Shown: positions 55,143-62,809 of the stretch, piece by piece
How positions within the stretch are numbered: position 1 is the stretch's first letter
How the letters are laid out: every line of letters starts with the position of its first letter
Assembly: GCF_022458895.1 (NCBI RefSeq)
Contig: NZ_JAINFL010000012.1
Location: 1 to 64,000 of the forward strand
Direction of reading: 5' to 3'
Source: Roseihalotalea indica
Lineage (GTDB): Bacteria > Bacteroidota > Bacteroidia > Cytophagales > Cyclobacteriaceae
Length of the DNA: 64,000 nucleotides
The notes under the pieces: generated by a model
What the model was told of the DNA's origin: nothing
The model's input: the letters and a program-made list of their open reading frames with translations, nothing else
The model's database searches: none
Program-made: the position numbers and the translations under genes

Positions 55143-55865
55143 CTAGGAAGCTACTTCCTGGCAGAACCTGAGTAACGCTTTTAGATCCTCCGGTTGGCTA
55201 AAATCGGTCTTATGCTCTTCTATAAAGGTATTAATTTCCCTCTTATTCTCGGGGAAAATTCGCAAAATACCGGCTCGGTTGGCCCGGCGGAAGCGTTGGT
55301 TCTTATCAATGAATACGTAAACTACTTTCTTGGCAATGAGTAGGTCGCCTTTTAAGGCCAGTTTCTGGGTACTTCCGTTGCTGGTAGAGATAGAGCTATA
55401 ATCACGGATAGAAGATACGCCCGTAGACTGCTCATAAGCTCCCATCTTCTCGCGGCTGAGTGGAGTTAGCTTTTGTTGAATGGCCAGTCGGGCAGTGGGG
55501 TATTCCTGTACTACTTCTACAAAACCATATTTAACATCGTAGTGAAAAGTATGATCGCCGATCTGAATTTCCCTGATGGTTTGTTCTTCGGCCAGCGAAA
55601 GAGTATCGCGGGTAAGGTTGATAAACTGCATTTCGCCCAGCAGCAGGTTATAGTTAAGGCGACCCGAGGAGGTCTGCCCGTTGTAAAAGGAGATGGTCCC
55701 TTGCCGAAATTCCGGGTAACGGTATTTTACGTCCATGGGAAGGGCCTGCTCCGCCTCCTGCCCTGATTTGATCCGGATGATGTTTTCCTCCTGGGCCAAT
55801 AGTCCTGAAGCGCAAATCATAAGAAGTAACGTATAAATTAAGCTACGTTTGCCACAAAGAGCCAT
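55143..55865 (-). CDS. Hypothetical secreted protein, 240 residues
   Basis: Not recognised. A clear signal peptide ('SLIYTLLLMICASGLLAQ', cleavage near residue 25) precedes a mature part rich in short beta strands ('GTISFYNGQTSSGRLNYNLLLGEMQFIN'), then a helical C-terminus ('EINTFIEEHKTDF', 'DLKALLRFCQEV'). Cytophagales genomes carry many secreted proteins of this general shape, probably cell-envelope associated. The gene stands alone on the minus strand just beyond the IS element. Confidence 0.6.
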   Translation of the reverse strand: MALCGKRSLIYTLLLMICASGLLAQEENIIRIKSGQEAEQALPMDVKYRYPEFRQGTISFYNGQTSSGRLNYNLLLGEMQFINLTRDTLSLAEEQTIREIQIGDHTFHYDVKYGFVEVVQEYPTARLAIQQKLTPLSREKMGAYEQSTGVSSIRDYSSISTSNGSTQKLALKGDLLIAKKVVYVFIDKNQRFRRANRAGILRIFPENKREINTFIEEHKTDFSQPEDLKALLRFCQEVAS

Positions 55866-56343
55866 GAGGATTGTGTTTCGGTGAGAAAACAGGTGCTTTC
55901 TCCAAGATACAATTATTGCTGAGCATATTCAACCGGTGTTTAGCAGGTTATCCCCGGGCTGATGGCCAATTTACCATAATGAACCTGACTGTTCGTATAG
56001 TTTGATTCAGAGGAATTAAAGTGCAGAAGTATACTTTAGTGGTCGCTAAATCAGAGAAAAATGTATGGTTTGTGTGATCATTTCAATTGAGATAAATATA
56101 CTTTGAGAGATGAGATTACGTGATTTATCTACGTATAGAGAGTAAAAACACTGTATATCAATAAGATACGGGTGTGATTTGTTAAATGATAACGATCTAA
56201 TCCGGCAAAATCTGGATTCTAAGCCCTGGCTTTTTTACCTTTGCTTTATACTCCTAACCAGTATAAGCCACAAAGTTGTTTGTTAGCTGTTGATTTACAG
56301 GCGCGTGCTAGGCGGTGTATTTCGTTAACAAAAAGTTTATATC
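55866..56343. other. 478-bp divergent intergenic region
   Basis: It lies between the secreted hypothetical gene (minus) and the LysE-type gene (plus). It contains a 16-bp near-palindrome at 56035-56050 (TTTAG/CTAAA arms) and a TACCTTTG box at 56236-56243. No coding frame with convincing composition is present. Confidence 0.45.
56236..56243 (+). promoter_or_regulatory. Candidate -7 box (TACCTTTG) upstream of the LysE-type gene
   Basis: An exact match to the Bacteroidota TAnnTTTG element about 100 nt before the GTG start at 56344. A convincing TTTG -33 element is missing at the expected distance, so confidence is low. Confidence 0.35.
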
Positions 56344-56967
56344 GTGCTGTCGCATTTTTTATTGGCCCTGACACTTGCATTTTTTTGCTACCTGCCCTTC
56401 GGGACGGTCAACATGGTTGTGCTAAATACCGCCATTGTAAGGGCTTTGCGCCCAGCCGTACTGATTGCCGTAGGGTCCGCCCTGGTTGAGATATTCTACA
56501 CGTTTGTGGCTATTACACTCACTCAATGGCTGGGCCGCCGCCTGATTGATAATATTTATATAGATTTTGCTGCCCTCATCCTCCTGTTTGGAGTAGGACT
56601 CTATTTTTGGTTTTCTTCTCCCCGGGCGCAGAAAGAATCTCAATCTTCACAGCGGACCTGGGGCTTTTTAGGTACAGGCATCGTCTTTGGTCTCATCAAT
56701 CCGCAGGGGCTTCCCTTTATTACGTTGGCGCTGGCTTATGTGCAATCACAGGATTGGGTCTTTTTGCAAGATGCCAGTAACTGTCTCGGCCTGATGCTGG
56801 GAGTAGCTGCCGGGCGCTTTCTTTCGCTGCTGCTCTATGCTTACGCGGGGCAATGGCTCTCTTCTCAGCTCCAGCAACTATCGCAGTGGGCTAATAAGGT
56901 TACCGGCGGCATACTATTGCTACTAGGCAGCTACCAGGCAATACGGGTACTCATAGAATTGTATTAA
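56344..56967 (+). CDS. LysE/RhtB family exporter
   Basis: A 207-residue inner-membrane protein with five to six helices. The N-terminus 'LALTLAFFCYLPFGTVNMVVLNTAI' is the typical first helix pair of LysE/RhtB amino-acid exporters, and 'GIVFGLINPQGLPFITLALAYV' is the second conserved hairpin with the family Asn-Pro. It is predicted to export an amino acid or similar small molecule. The start is GTG at 56344. It is convergent with the DUF6157-like gene, 26 nt away. Confidence 0.78.
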   Translation: MLSHFLLALTLAFFCYLPFGTVNMVVLNTAIVRALRPAVLIAVGSALVEIFYTFVAITLTQWLGRRLIDNIYIDFAALILLFGVGLYFWFSSPRAQKESQSSQRTWGFLGTGIVFGLINPQGLPFITLALAYVQSQDWVFLQDASNCLGLMLGVAAGRFLSLLLYAYAGQWLSSQLQQLSQWANKVTGGILLLLGSYQAIRVLIELY

Positions 56968-56993
56968 TCTCTCTGCACTCCGTTAAAGATGTG

Positions 56994-57404
56994 CTACCGC
57001 TTACTACGCATGGCCGGTACTTTCTTTACCGTTTCATCTGCCATAAACTGCCGATATTCTTCTGATTCTTGCGGATAGATGGCAATTTTTCCCTGCGCAT
57101 CGTAGTGTGCCCCAAACCCATATCGTTTGGTCAGAGCCGATGCCCGCATGCACGGATGGCCTTTGGAAAATAATTCTTCTTTAATACGAGCTGCATCCGT
57201 AGCTAATACATCTGCTGTAATCTCTTTTTGCCGGATAAAGACCTCATAGACCAGTTCTTCGTGCCCTAAGGAGTAGGGAGCATTGGTAAGCAACGCATAC
57301 TGAAATACATGCGCTGGAGCTGTTGCTCGCTTGGAAACCGGTACTTCACTGCGTTGCACCGGACAATCTGCTGACACAGTGATAAACGTATTGATATAGC
57401 TCAT
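56994..57404 (-). CDS. DUF6157-like protein
   Basis: A 136-residue soluble protein. 'YINTFITVSADCPV', 'FQYALLTNAPYSLGHEELVYEVFIRQ' and 'FSKGHPCMRASALTKRYGFGAHYD' match what I recall of the DUF6157 family, whose function is not known. The conserved 'SKGxPCxRASxLTKRYG' block suggests a binding site. It is a single-gene unit with no informative neighbours. Confidence 0.65.
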   Translation of the reverse strand: MSYINTFITVSADCPVQRSEVPVSKRATAPAHVFQYALLTNAPYSLGHEELVYEVFIRQKEITADVLATDAARIKEELFSKGHPCMRASALTKRYGFGAHYDAQGKIAIYPQESEEYRQFMADETVKKVPAMRSKR

Positions 57405-57540
57405 GGCAATTTAATCTATAAGCGAGTATACACCGCAATCATATATGTAACAAGACTATTCAGCATTTTGCTATGAAAAAGAGCATCAGCACATAGTTTA
57501 ATTAATTCAAAGATGTTCCTTAGTTTCGCAGCATGTAAAT

Positions 57541-57632
57541 AATGATTAGTAAATAGTGAGTGATGAATAATGAATGACGACATAGTTTACTCATCATGAA
57601 CTATTATTCACTCATCATCAATATTATTCACC
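57541..57632. repeat. Low-complexity spacer of repeated TGA/ATGA and TCAT words
   Basis: The 92 bases before mogA consist of variants of GTGAGTGATGAATAATGAATGA followed by their reverse-complement style (ACTCATCATGAAC, ATTATTCACTCATCATC). It is a degenerate inverted-repeat structure that ends at the start codon region. It is similar in style to the spacers at 333-450 and 4640-4700. Confidence 0.5.
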
Positions 57633-58166
57633 ATGACAACTATTAAAATAGGCATTATCAACGTCTCTGACCGGGCCAGCAAAGGCATTTACGAAGATAT
57701 TCCCGGAAAAGCGATTGTTGAAACCCTGAACGAGTACCTGACCTCTTCCTGGGAAAAAGTATACGCGGTGATTCCCGATGAGCAAGATCAACTGGAGGCT
57801 ACTATGAAGAAGATGGCCGACGAAGAGGGCTGCTGCCTGATTGTAACATCGGGAGGTACCGGCCCTGCTCCGCGCGACGTGACTCCGGAAGCGATCGAAG
57901 CTGTTTGCCAGAAGATGATGCCCGGCTTTGGGGAACTGATGCGGCAGACTAGCCTGCAATATGTTCCCACAGCCATATTGTCGCGGCAAACGGCCGGTAT
58001 TCGTGGGCAGACGTTAATTATCAACTTACCCGGCAAACCGCGGGCCATCCGGCAGTGTCTGGATGCGGTGTTTCCGGCAGTGCCCTACTGCATCGATCTG
58101 ATCGGCGGACCTTATCTGGAGTGTGACGAAGCGGTGATGAAACCTTTTCGGCCGAAAAGTGCTTAG
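57633..58166 (+). CDS. mogA: Molybdopterin adenylyltransferase MogA
   Basis: A 177-residue MoCF-biosynthesis protein. It has the N-terminal 'KIGIINVSDRASKGIYEDIPGKAI' strand and loop, and the active-site loop 'TSGGTGPAPRDVTPEA' that binds molybdopterin and activates it with ATP, forming adenylyl-molybdopterin before molybdate insertion. Its length agrees with MogA rather than MoeA. It acts in the cytoplasm. No other molybdenum cofactor gene is in the window, so it is an isolated member of the pathway. Confidence 0.9.
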   Translation: MTTIKIGIINVSDRASKGIYEDIPGKAIVETLNEYLTSSWEKVYAVIPDEQDQLEATMKKMADEEGCCLIVTSGGTGPAPRDVTPEAIEAVCQKMMPGFGELMRQTSLQYVPTAILSRQTAGIRGQTLIINLPGKPRAIRQCLDAVFPAVPYCIDLIGGPYLECDEAVMKPFRPKSA

Positions 58167-58205
58167 GTAGCAATAATAGACCTGCTGCTTCAGTTAGTAT
58201 CAATC

Positions 58206-59465
58206 ATGAAGAGTGCTCTCCGTTTTTTAATTCGTCGCATGCCTTACCTCGCAGGAGGAACTATACTGGTAATCATCCCATTTCTGCCTATTTGGCACTC
58301 GTCAGAACCGGCTCCTCTGCCGCCATCTGATCCGTACAACCCGTATCAGCAACAGTTTGTCGAGGCGCTGGAAGATACATTACAATACCTGTTTGAGGCC
58401 AGCGGAGCACCGGGGGCGGGCATTGTGGTGGTAAGAGATAGCATGCCTATTCTGATGCGGGGTTATGGTCTGCGGTCGGTCAAGGAGCCGGATTCAGTAG
58501 ATATGCACACGGTCTTTCGACTGGCTTCAGTATCGAAAGGTTTTGCCTCGGTACTGGCTGGTATGTTGGTCTCCGATACGCTGCTTCGCTGGAGTGATCC
58601 GGTACTTGATTATGTGCCTTCATTCGCTCTCATATCTCCGGAACAAACCAAGGAAGTAACCATTAAGCATGTGCTGTCGCATACTACGGGGTTGCCTTAC
58701 CATGCCTATACCAATCTGGTAGAAGCCGGACTGCTACGCGATGATATGATTAAGCAGCTAGCAAATGTGAACCTGATTGGAAGCGTAGGGCAGTGGTATA
58801 GTTACCAAAACGTGGCCTACGGGGTGATTGAGCCAGTTTTAGAAGCAGCTACCATCAAATCCTATCAATCACTGATGGAAGAGCGCGTCTTTGAACCGCT
58901 ACATATGAGCGACGCCTCGATCTGGTACAATAATATCATGGAAACACCAAATAAGGCTCTTCCCCATTTGCGAGGCCGGGGAGGCTGGGTGCCAATTCCT
59001 ATTTCAGAAAGTTACTACAATGTACCTTCAGCCGGAGGCGTCAATGCCAGTATTATGGACATGGGCCAGTGGCTGATTGCTCTGTTGGGTAACCGACCCG
59101 AAGTGCTACCTACCCAGGCACTTGATACCATCTTCGCGCCTCAGATAAAAACCCCCATTGAAAACCGTTACTTCCGGTACTGGAATCATCTGGAAGGTAC
59201 CTACTACGGGCTAGGGTGGCGCGTGTTACAGTATGCGGGCGACACCGTGGCCTACCACGGAGGGTATGCTAATGGATACCGAAGTGCCATCGCCGTAGAT
59301 AGAGGTAATCAGATTGGAATCTGCATCCTGTCTAACGCGCCTTCCAGCCTGGTGAGCCAGGCAGTCCCGGTGTTTCTGGATTTGTACAAGCAATATGCTC
59401 CCTACATTCAGGGATGGGATGCTCAGCTAAAAGAAGAGCCTCTGGAATTAGAAATAGTGGATTAG
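58206..59465 (+). CDS. Class C beta-lactamase-like serine hydrolase
   Basis: A 419-residue protein with an N-terminal membrane segment ('YLAGGTILVIIPFLPIW') that may be a signal or anchor. The beta-lactamase/penicillin-binding motifs are S108-V-S-K111 ('LASVSKGF'), Y200-Q-N202 ('YSYQNVAYG') and a final 'YHGGYANGYRS' in place of KTG. These enzymes hydrolyse esters or amides, for example D-amino peptides, in the periplasm; true beta-lactamase activity cannot be assumed. It lies 40 nt downstream of mogA on the same strand, so read-through is possible. Confidence 0.8.
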   Translation: MKSALRFLIRRMPYLAGGTILVIIPFLPIWHSSEPAPLPPSDPYNPYQQQFVEALEDTLQYLFEASGAPGAGIVVVRDSMPILMRGYGLRSVKEPDSVDMHTVFRLASVSKGFASVLAGMLVSDTLLRWSDPVLDYVPSFALISPEQTKEVTIKHVLSHTTGLPYHAYTNLVEAGLLRDDMIKQLANVNLIGSVGQWYSYQNVAYGVIEPVLEAATIKSYQSLMEERVFEPLHMSDASIWYNNIMETPNKALPHLRGRGGWVPIPISESYYNVPSAGGVNASIMDMGQWLIALLGNRPEVLPTQALDTIFAPQIKTPIENRYFRYWNHLEGTYYGLGWRVLQYAGDTVAYHGGYANGYRSAIAVDRGNQIGICILSNAPSSLVSQAVPVFLDLYKQYAPYIQGWDAQLKEEPLELEIVD

Positions 59466-59517
59466 CTGCCTCACCAGGCGTAAGAAATTTTTCTCTTCCT
59501 ATCCTACGAAAGGTTAC

Positions 59518-59534
59518 ACTCTTCACAAAAGAGT
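59518..59534 (+). terminator. Weak hairpin after the serine hydrolase gene
   Basis: ACTCTT at 59518-59523 pairs with AAGAGT at 59529-59534 around a 5-nt loop. A short T5 run begins about ten bases later. It may end transcription of the mogA/serine hydrolase unit, but the stem and T-tract are weak. Confidence 0.25.
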
Positions 59535-59646
59535 TAAATGTGGCTTTTTGGCAATAAATTCCAGTCAAAATTAGCTGACATCTAATAAATCAGAGCAAAT
59601 CGCAAAAAGTTGATAAAAAATTATCTGAATTTTTAAAACCAAATTA

Positions 59647-59688
59647 TTAAACAGTCGTTTGATTTAAACGATCGTTTAACTACTTTCG
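59647..59688 (+). promoter_or_regulatory. TetR tandem operator overlapping the efflux operon promoter
   Basis: TTAAACGATCGTTTAA at 59664-59679 is a perfect 16-bp palindrome. A related imperfect copy, TTAAACAGTCGTTTGA, lies directly before it at 59647-59662. The promoter elements TTTG (59658-59661) and TACTTTCG (59681-59688, one mismatch to TAnnTTTG) are spaced by 19 nt, and the perfect palindrome lies between them. The TetR gene starts 32 nt downstream, so repressor bound here would block RNA polymerase and autoregulate the whole operon. Confidence 0.8.
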
Positions 59689-59720
59689 TGCGATCTGATT
59701 TTCACCGTCCATACTAATAC

Positions 59721-60323
59721 ATGTCTAAAGAAAAAATTCTGATTGCTGCCGAAAAGCTATTCATAGAAAAAGGCTTTGATGGAACTTCAGTACGTGATCT
59801 GTCTAAGGAAGCCGGAGTTAATCTGGCTATGATCAACTACTACTTTGGAGGAAAGGAAAAGCTACTGGAAGCTTTGGTAGAAAAGAAAGTAAATGACACC
59901 CGATCGCGGTTGGAAGAATTCAACACACGGCAGGAACTAACCTCTGTAGAGAGGCTAGATCAGATCATAGAATATTACGTGGATCTAATAACTAATAATA
60001 GCCGGTTCTACCAGATGATACACCGGGAGTTAGGGTTGGAATCCAGAAAAAATCTGCACGACAATCTGCTGGAGCTGATCAGTCGAAATTGGGAGGAAGT
60101 AAGAAAAGCCTTAGTGAGAGGGCAGCAGGAGAAGGTATTCCGCCCAGACCTGGATACGGAAATGGTGATTATGACCATTTTTGGTTTGGTAAATCAGAGC
60201 AGTCAGTCTAAAATTTTAAAGCTACTAACCAAAACAAGCGGCTCAAACTCGAGGGAGAATATTAAAACCCGAGTGAAACATTATTTGAAAACTCTATTAC
60301 ATGATCATCTCATTATCAAATGA
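59721..60323 (+). CDS. TetR/AcrR family transcriptional repressor
   Basis: A 200-residue regulator. The N-terminal helix-turn-helix ('KILIAAEKLFIEKGFDGTSVRDLSKEAGVNLAMINYYFGGKEKLL', given here as key text in pieces: 'GFDGTSVRDLSKEAGV' and 'INYYFGGKEKLL') is a standard TetR DNA-binding domain. The C-terminal part is an all-helical ligand-binding domain. It is the first gene of the efflux operon and overlaps the TolC gene by 4 nt (ATGA). It most likely binds the palindromes at 59647-59679 and releases them when a toxic compound binds. Confidence 0.92.
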   Translation: MSKEKILIAAEKLFIEKGFDGTSVRDLSKEAGVNLAMINYYFGGKEKLLEALVEKKVNDTRSRLEEFNTRQELTSVERLDQIIEYYVDLITNNSRFYQMIHRELGLESRKNLHDNLLELISRNWEEVRKALVRGQQEKVFRPDLDTEMVIMTIFGLVNQSSQSKILKLLTKTSGSNSRENIKTRVKHYLKTLLHDHLIIK

Positions 60324-61684
60324 AAAGAAGTAAACCATTTAAAGTTTTAGTAATACCGATACTTGCCCTGCTGTCTTTCTCAGCTGTGGCGCAGGATACC
60401 TTGCAAATCAGCCTGGATAAAGCGGTTCAGTTGAGTGCCGATAACAGCAAGCAACTGAAAATCGCTCAGTCTAAAATTCTGGAAGCCGAAGCCCGCTTAG
60501 TCCAGTCCCGGCATCAGCAATTGCCTCAGGTGGGGTTGAGTGGGGCGTATCTTCGGGTGAACTCACCGGATATCAATTTGCATTTCAATCCAGCCGCTTC
60601 CAACCCCGGCGAGGGAGGTGGCGAAAGCTCCTCTTCGGTTCCTGAAGTTTCTCAGGCCATGTACGGCACCGTAAATCTGACGCAACCCATTTTTACTGGC
60701 TTGAAAATCAAGAATTCCATAGAAGCCGCCGGTTACCTGAAACGGGCTTCCGAGTTGAATGCGGAAAGCCAGAAGGATGAAGTGCTGTTAAACACCATCG
60801 CGGCTTATTATAACTATTACAAGCTAAGTGCTACCCGGCAGTTGGTAGAACAAAGTCTGGAACAGGCCCGGCAACGTGTCACCATCTTCACCAACCTGGA
60901 GAAAAATGGGGTAATCACCCGCAATGATCTGTTGAAAGCGCAGTTGCAGGAATCCAATCTGGAGCTTACGGCACTGGATGTGGATAATAATCTGGCCGTA
61001 GCCAATTTTGAGCTGGATATTTTATTAGGCTTGCCCGAAGAAACACAGTTGATTATTGATACACTTCAGTTTCAGAATAGGCCCGAACAGCTTCAGGCAT
61101 TAGCTTACTACCTGGAAGAGGCCCCGGCGAACCGTCCCGACCTGGAGGCTTCCCAAAACCTGGAAAAAGCCGCCGAAAGCCGGGTTAAGGTGACAAAAGG
61201 GGATTATTACCCTTCTCTGGCCCTGACGGGTGGTTATATCGATGCGTATATCCCAAACCTGGTCACCGTGACCAATGCGGTCAATGTTGGGGTAGGAGTG
61301 CAGTACAATCTATCCGGTATTTTTACTACCCACCAGAAAGTGCAGGAAGCACGGGCGCAGCAACAACAGCAAACGCTCCAGACCGAATTACAACTGGATG
61401 AAGTTAAAAAAGAAATTTTCCGGGATTACGCTGCTTTTCAGAAAAGTCTGAAAAAGATTGAGACCCTGAAAGTCGCCAGCGAGCAGGCCAAAGAAAATTA
61501 CCGGATTACCCAGAACAATTACAATAATAACCTGGCATTGATTACCGATCTGCTGGATGCCGAAGTGGCGCAGTTGCAGGCGCAGGTCAATGCCTTACAG
61601 GCGCAGGCCGATGCGCAACTTAGTTATTACCAACTCGAGAAAGCAGCAGGTTTGCTGAACACCGACTTTTCTAACCAAAATTAA
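60320..61684 (+). CDS. TolC family outer membrane efflux protein
   Basis: A 454-residue outer-membrane factor with an N-terminal signal ('VLVIPILALLSFSAVAQ') and two OEP repeats made of long coiled-coil helices ('LDKAVQLSADNSKQLKIAQSKI', then 'DLLKAQLQESNLELTAL', and 'LALITDLLDAEVAQLQAQ'). It forms the trimeric outer-membrane channel for the HlyD/MFS pump encoded next. It overlaps the tetR stop by 4 nt. The next gene begins 18 nt after its stop, in one transcript. Confidence 0.9.
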   Translation: MKRSKPFKVLVIPILALLSFSAVAQDTLQISLDKAVQLSADNSKQLKIAQSKILEAEARLVQSRHQQLPQVGLSGAYLRVNSPDINLHFNPAASNPGEGGGESSSSVPEVSQAMYGTVNLTQPIFTGLKIKNSIEAAGYLKRASELNAESQKDEVLLNTIAAYYNYYKLSATRQLVEQSLEQARQRVTIFTNLEKNGVITRNDLLKAQLQESNLELTALDVDNNLAVANFELDILLGLPEETQLIIDTLQFQNRPEQLQALAYYLEEAPANRPDLEASQNLEKAAESRVKVTKGDYYPSLALTGGYIDAYIPNLVTVTNAVNVGVGVQYNLSGIFTTHQKVQEARAQQQQQTLQTELQLDEVKKEIFRDYAAFQKSLKKIETLKVASEQAKENYRITQNNYNNNLALITDLLDAEVAQLQAQVNALQAQADAQLSYYQLEKAAGLLNTDFSNQN

Positions 61685-61702
61685 TCTATAGCAGCATTAT
61701 AC

Positions 61703-62803
61703 ATGGAAACGCAAACTGAAATAGAACAAAAAGCAGATAAAAAAAGCAATAAGCTTTTTCCGATCATCTTTGGGGCCATCATCATTTTGGGGGCAACCTT
61801 CGGGATTATCAAATATATTCATAGCCTTCACTATCAGGATACCGACGATGCCCAGATTGAGAGTGATATCAGTCCGATAATTCCCAAAGTATCCGGCTAT
61901 GTAGACGCCATCCGGATTACCGATAACCAAACGGTGAAAAAGGGTGATACCTTGGTAATTCTGGATGCCCGGGATTATGAGCTTAGGGTAGAGCAGGCGG
62001 AAGCCGCCTATGAAAATGCCCTGGCTAATCTGGAAGTAGTGAAAGCCGGAGTCAATGCTTCGCAAGCCGGTGTCACCACGGCGCAGGCCAATATTGGAAC
62101 GGTAGAGGCGAATATTGAGGCGGCAAAAGTAAAACTGTGGCAGGCCGATCAGGATTTTAAGCGGTATTCTAACCTGATTGAAGATCATTCCATCACCCAG
62201 CAGCAGTTTGAGCAGGCCAAAGCGGCCAAGGAATCTGCTGAAAAGCAACTGGAAGTGTGGCAGCGACAGAAGACCGTGGCTTCTGAACAGCGAAAAGCCA
62301 ATGTATCCCAAACGGCCGTTTCTTCGGGCAATGTATCGGTAGCCGAAACCAATGTGAAAATGCGCAAATCGGAACTGGATATGGCCAAGCTGCAACTTTC
62401 CTACACCGTGCTTACTGCCCCGATTGACGGAGTGGTTTCCCGCAAGAATATTGAAGTAGGACAACTGGTGCAGGCCGGGCAGTCGTTGTTTGCCATTGTG
62501 GAACAGAGTGACCTATGGGTGGTCGCTAATTTTAAGGAAACCGAGCTGAATAAAATGCAGGCCGGGCAGGAAGTGGAAATCTCAGTAGATGCCTATCCTG
62601 GCGTGGAATACCGAGGCAGAGTAGAGTCATTCTCCGCGGCCACCGGGGCAAAATTCTCTCTTTTACCTCCTGATAACGCCACCGGTAACTTTGTGAAAGT
62701 AGTGCAGCGCGTACCTGTCAAGATTGTTTTTAACGATGATCAGCAAAACCTGGAGCGTCTGCGGGCCGGGATGAACGTTGAGGTTGAGGTACATTTGAAC
62801 TAA
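61703..62803 (+). CDS. HlyD family periplasmic adaptor (EmrA-like)
   Basis: A 366-residue membrane fusion protein. One N-terminal span ('KLFPIIFGAIIILGATFGIIK', about 15-36) is followed by a biotinyl-lipoyl-like half motif ('ISPIIPKVSGYVDAIRI'). A long alpha-hairpin of repeated 'QA' helices comes next, then the second half motif ('APIDGVVSRKNIEVGQLV') and a beta-barrel ('DLWVVANFKETELNKMQAGQ'). It bridges the MFS pump and TolC across the periplasm. It is followed by the MFS gene after 6 nt. Confidence 0.92.
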   Translation: METQTEIEQKADKKSNKLFPIIFGAIIILGATFGIIKYIHSLHYQDTDDAQIESDISPIIPKVSGYVDAIRITDNQTVKKGDTLVILDARDYELRVEQAEAAYENALANLEVVKAGVNASQAGVTTAQANIGTVEANIEAAKVKLWQADQDFKRYSNLIEDHSITQQQFEQAKAAKESAEKQLEVWQRQKTVASEQRKANVSQTAVSSGNVSVAETNVKMRKSELDMAKLQLSYTVLTAPIDGVVSRKNIEVGQLVQAGQSLFAIVEQSDLWVVANFKETELNKMQAGQEVEISVDAYPGVEYRGRVESFSAATGAKFSLLPPDNATGNFVKVVQRVPVKIVFNDDQQNLERLRAGMNVEVEVHLN

Positions 62804-62809
62804 GTATTG

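Noticed and set aside
55035..55175. 46-codon plus-strand frame after the IS element
   Set aside because: It runs over the 3' end of the secreted hypothetical gene on the other strand and has no recognisable features; chance is the simplest explanation.
61697..62464. 255-codon antisense frame over the HlyD gene
   Set aside because: The sense strand encodes a full, well-conserved adaptor; the antisense product is a Gly/Ile/Arg-rich shadow.
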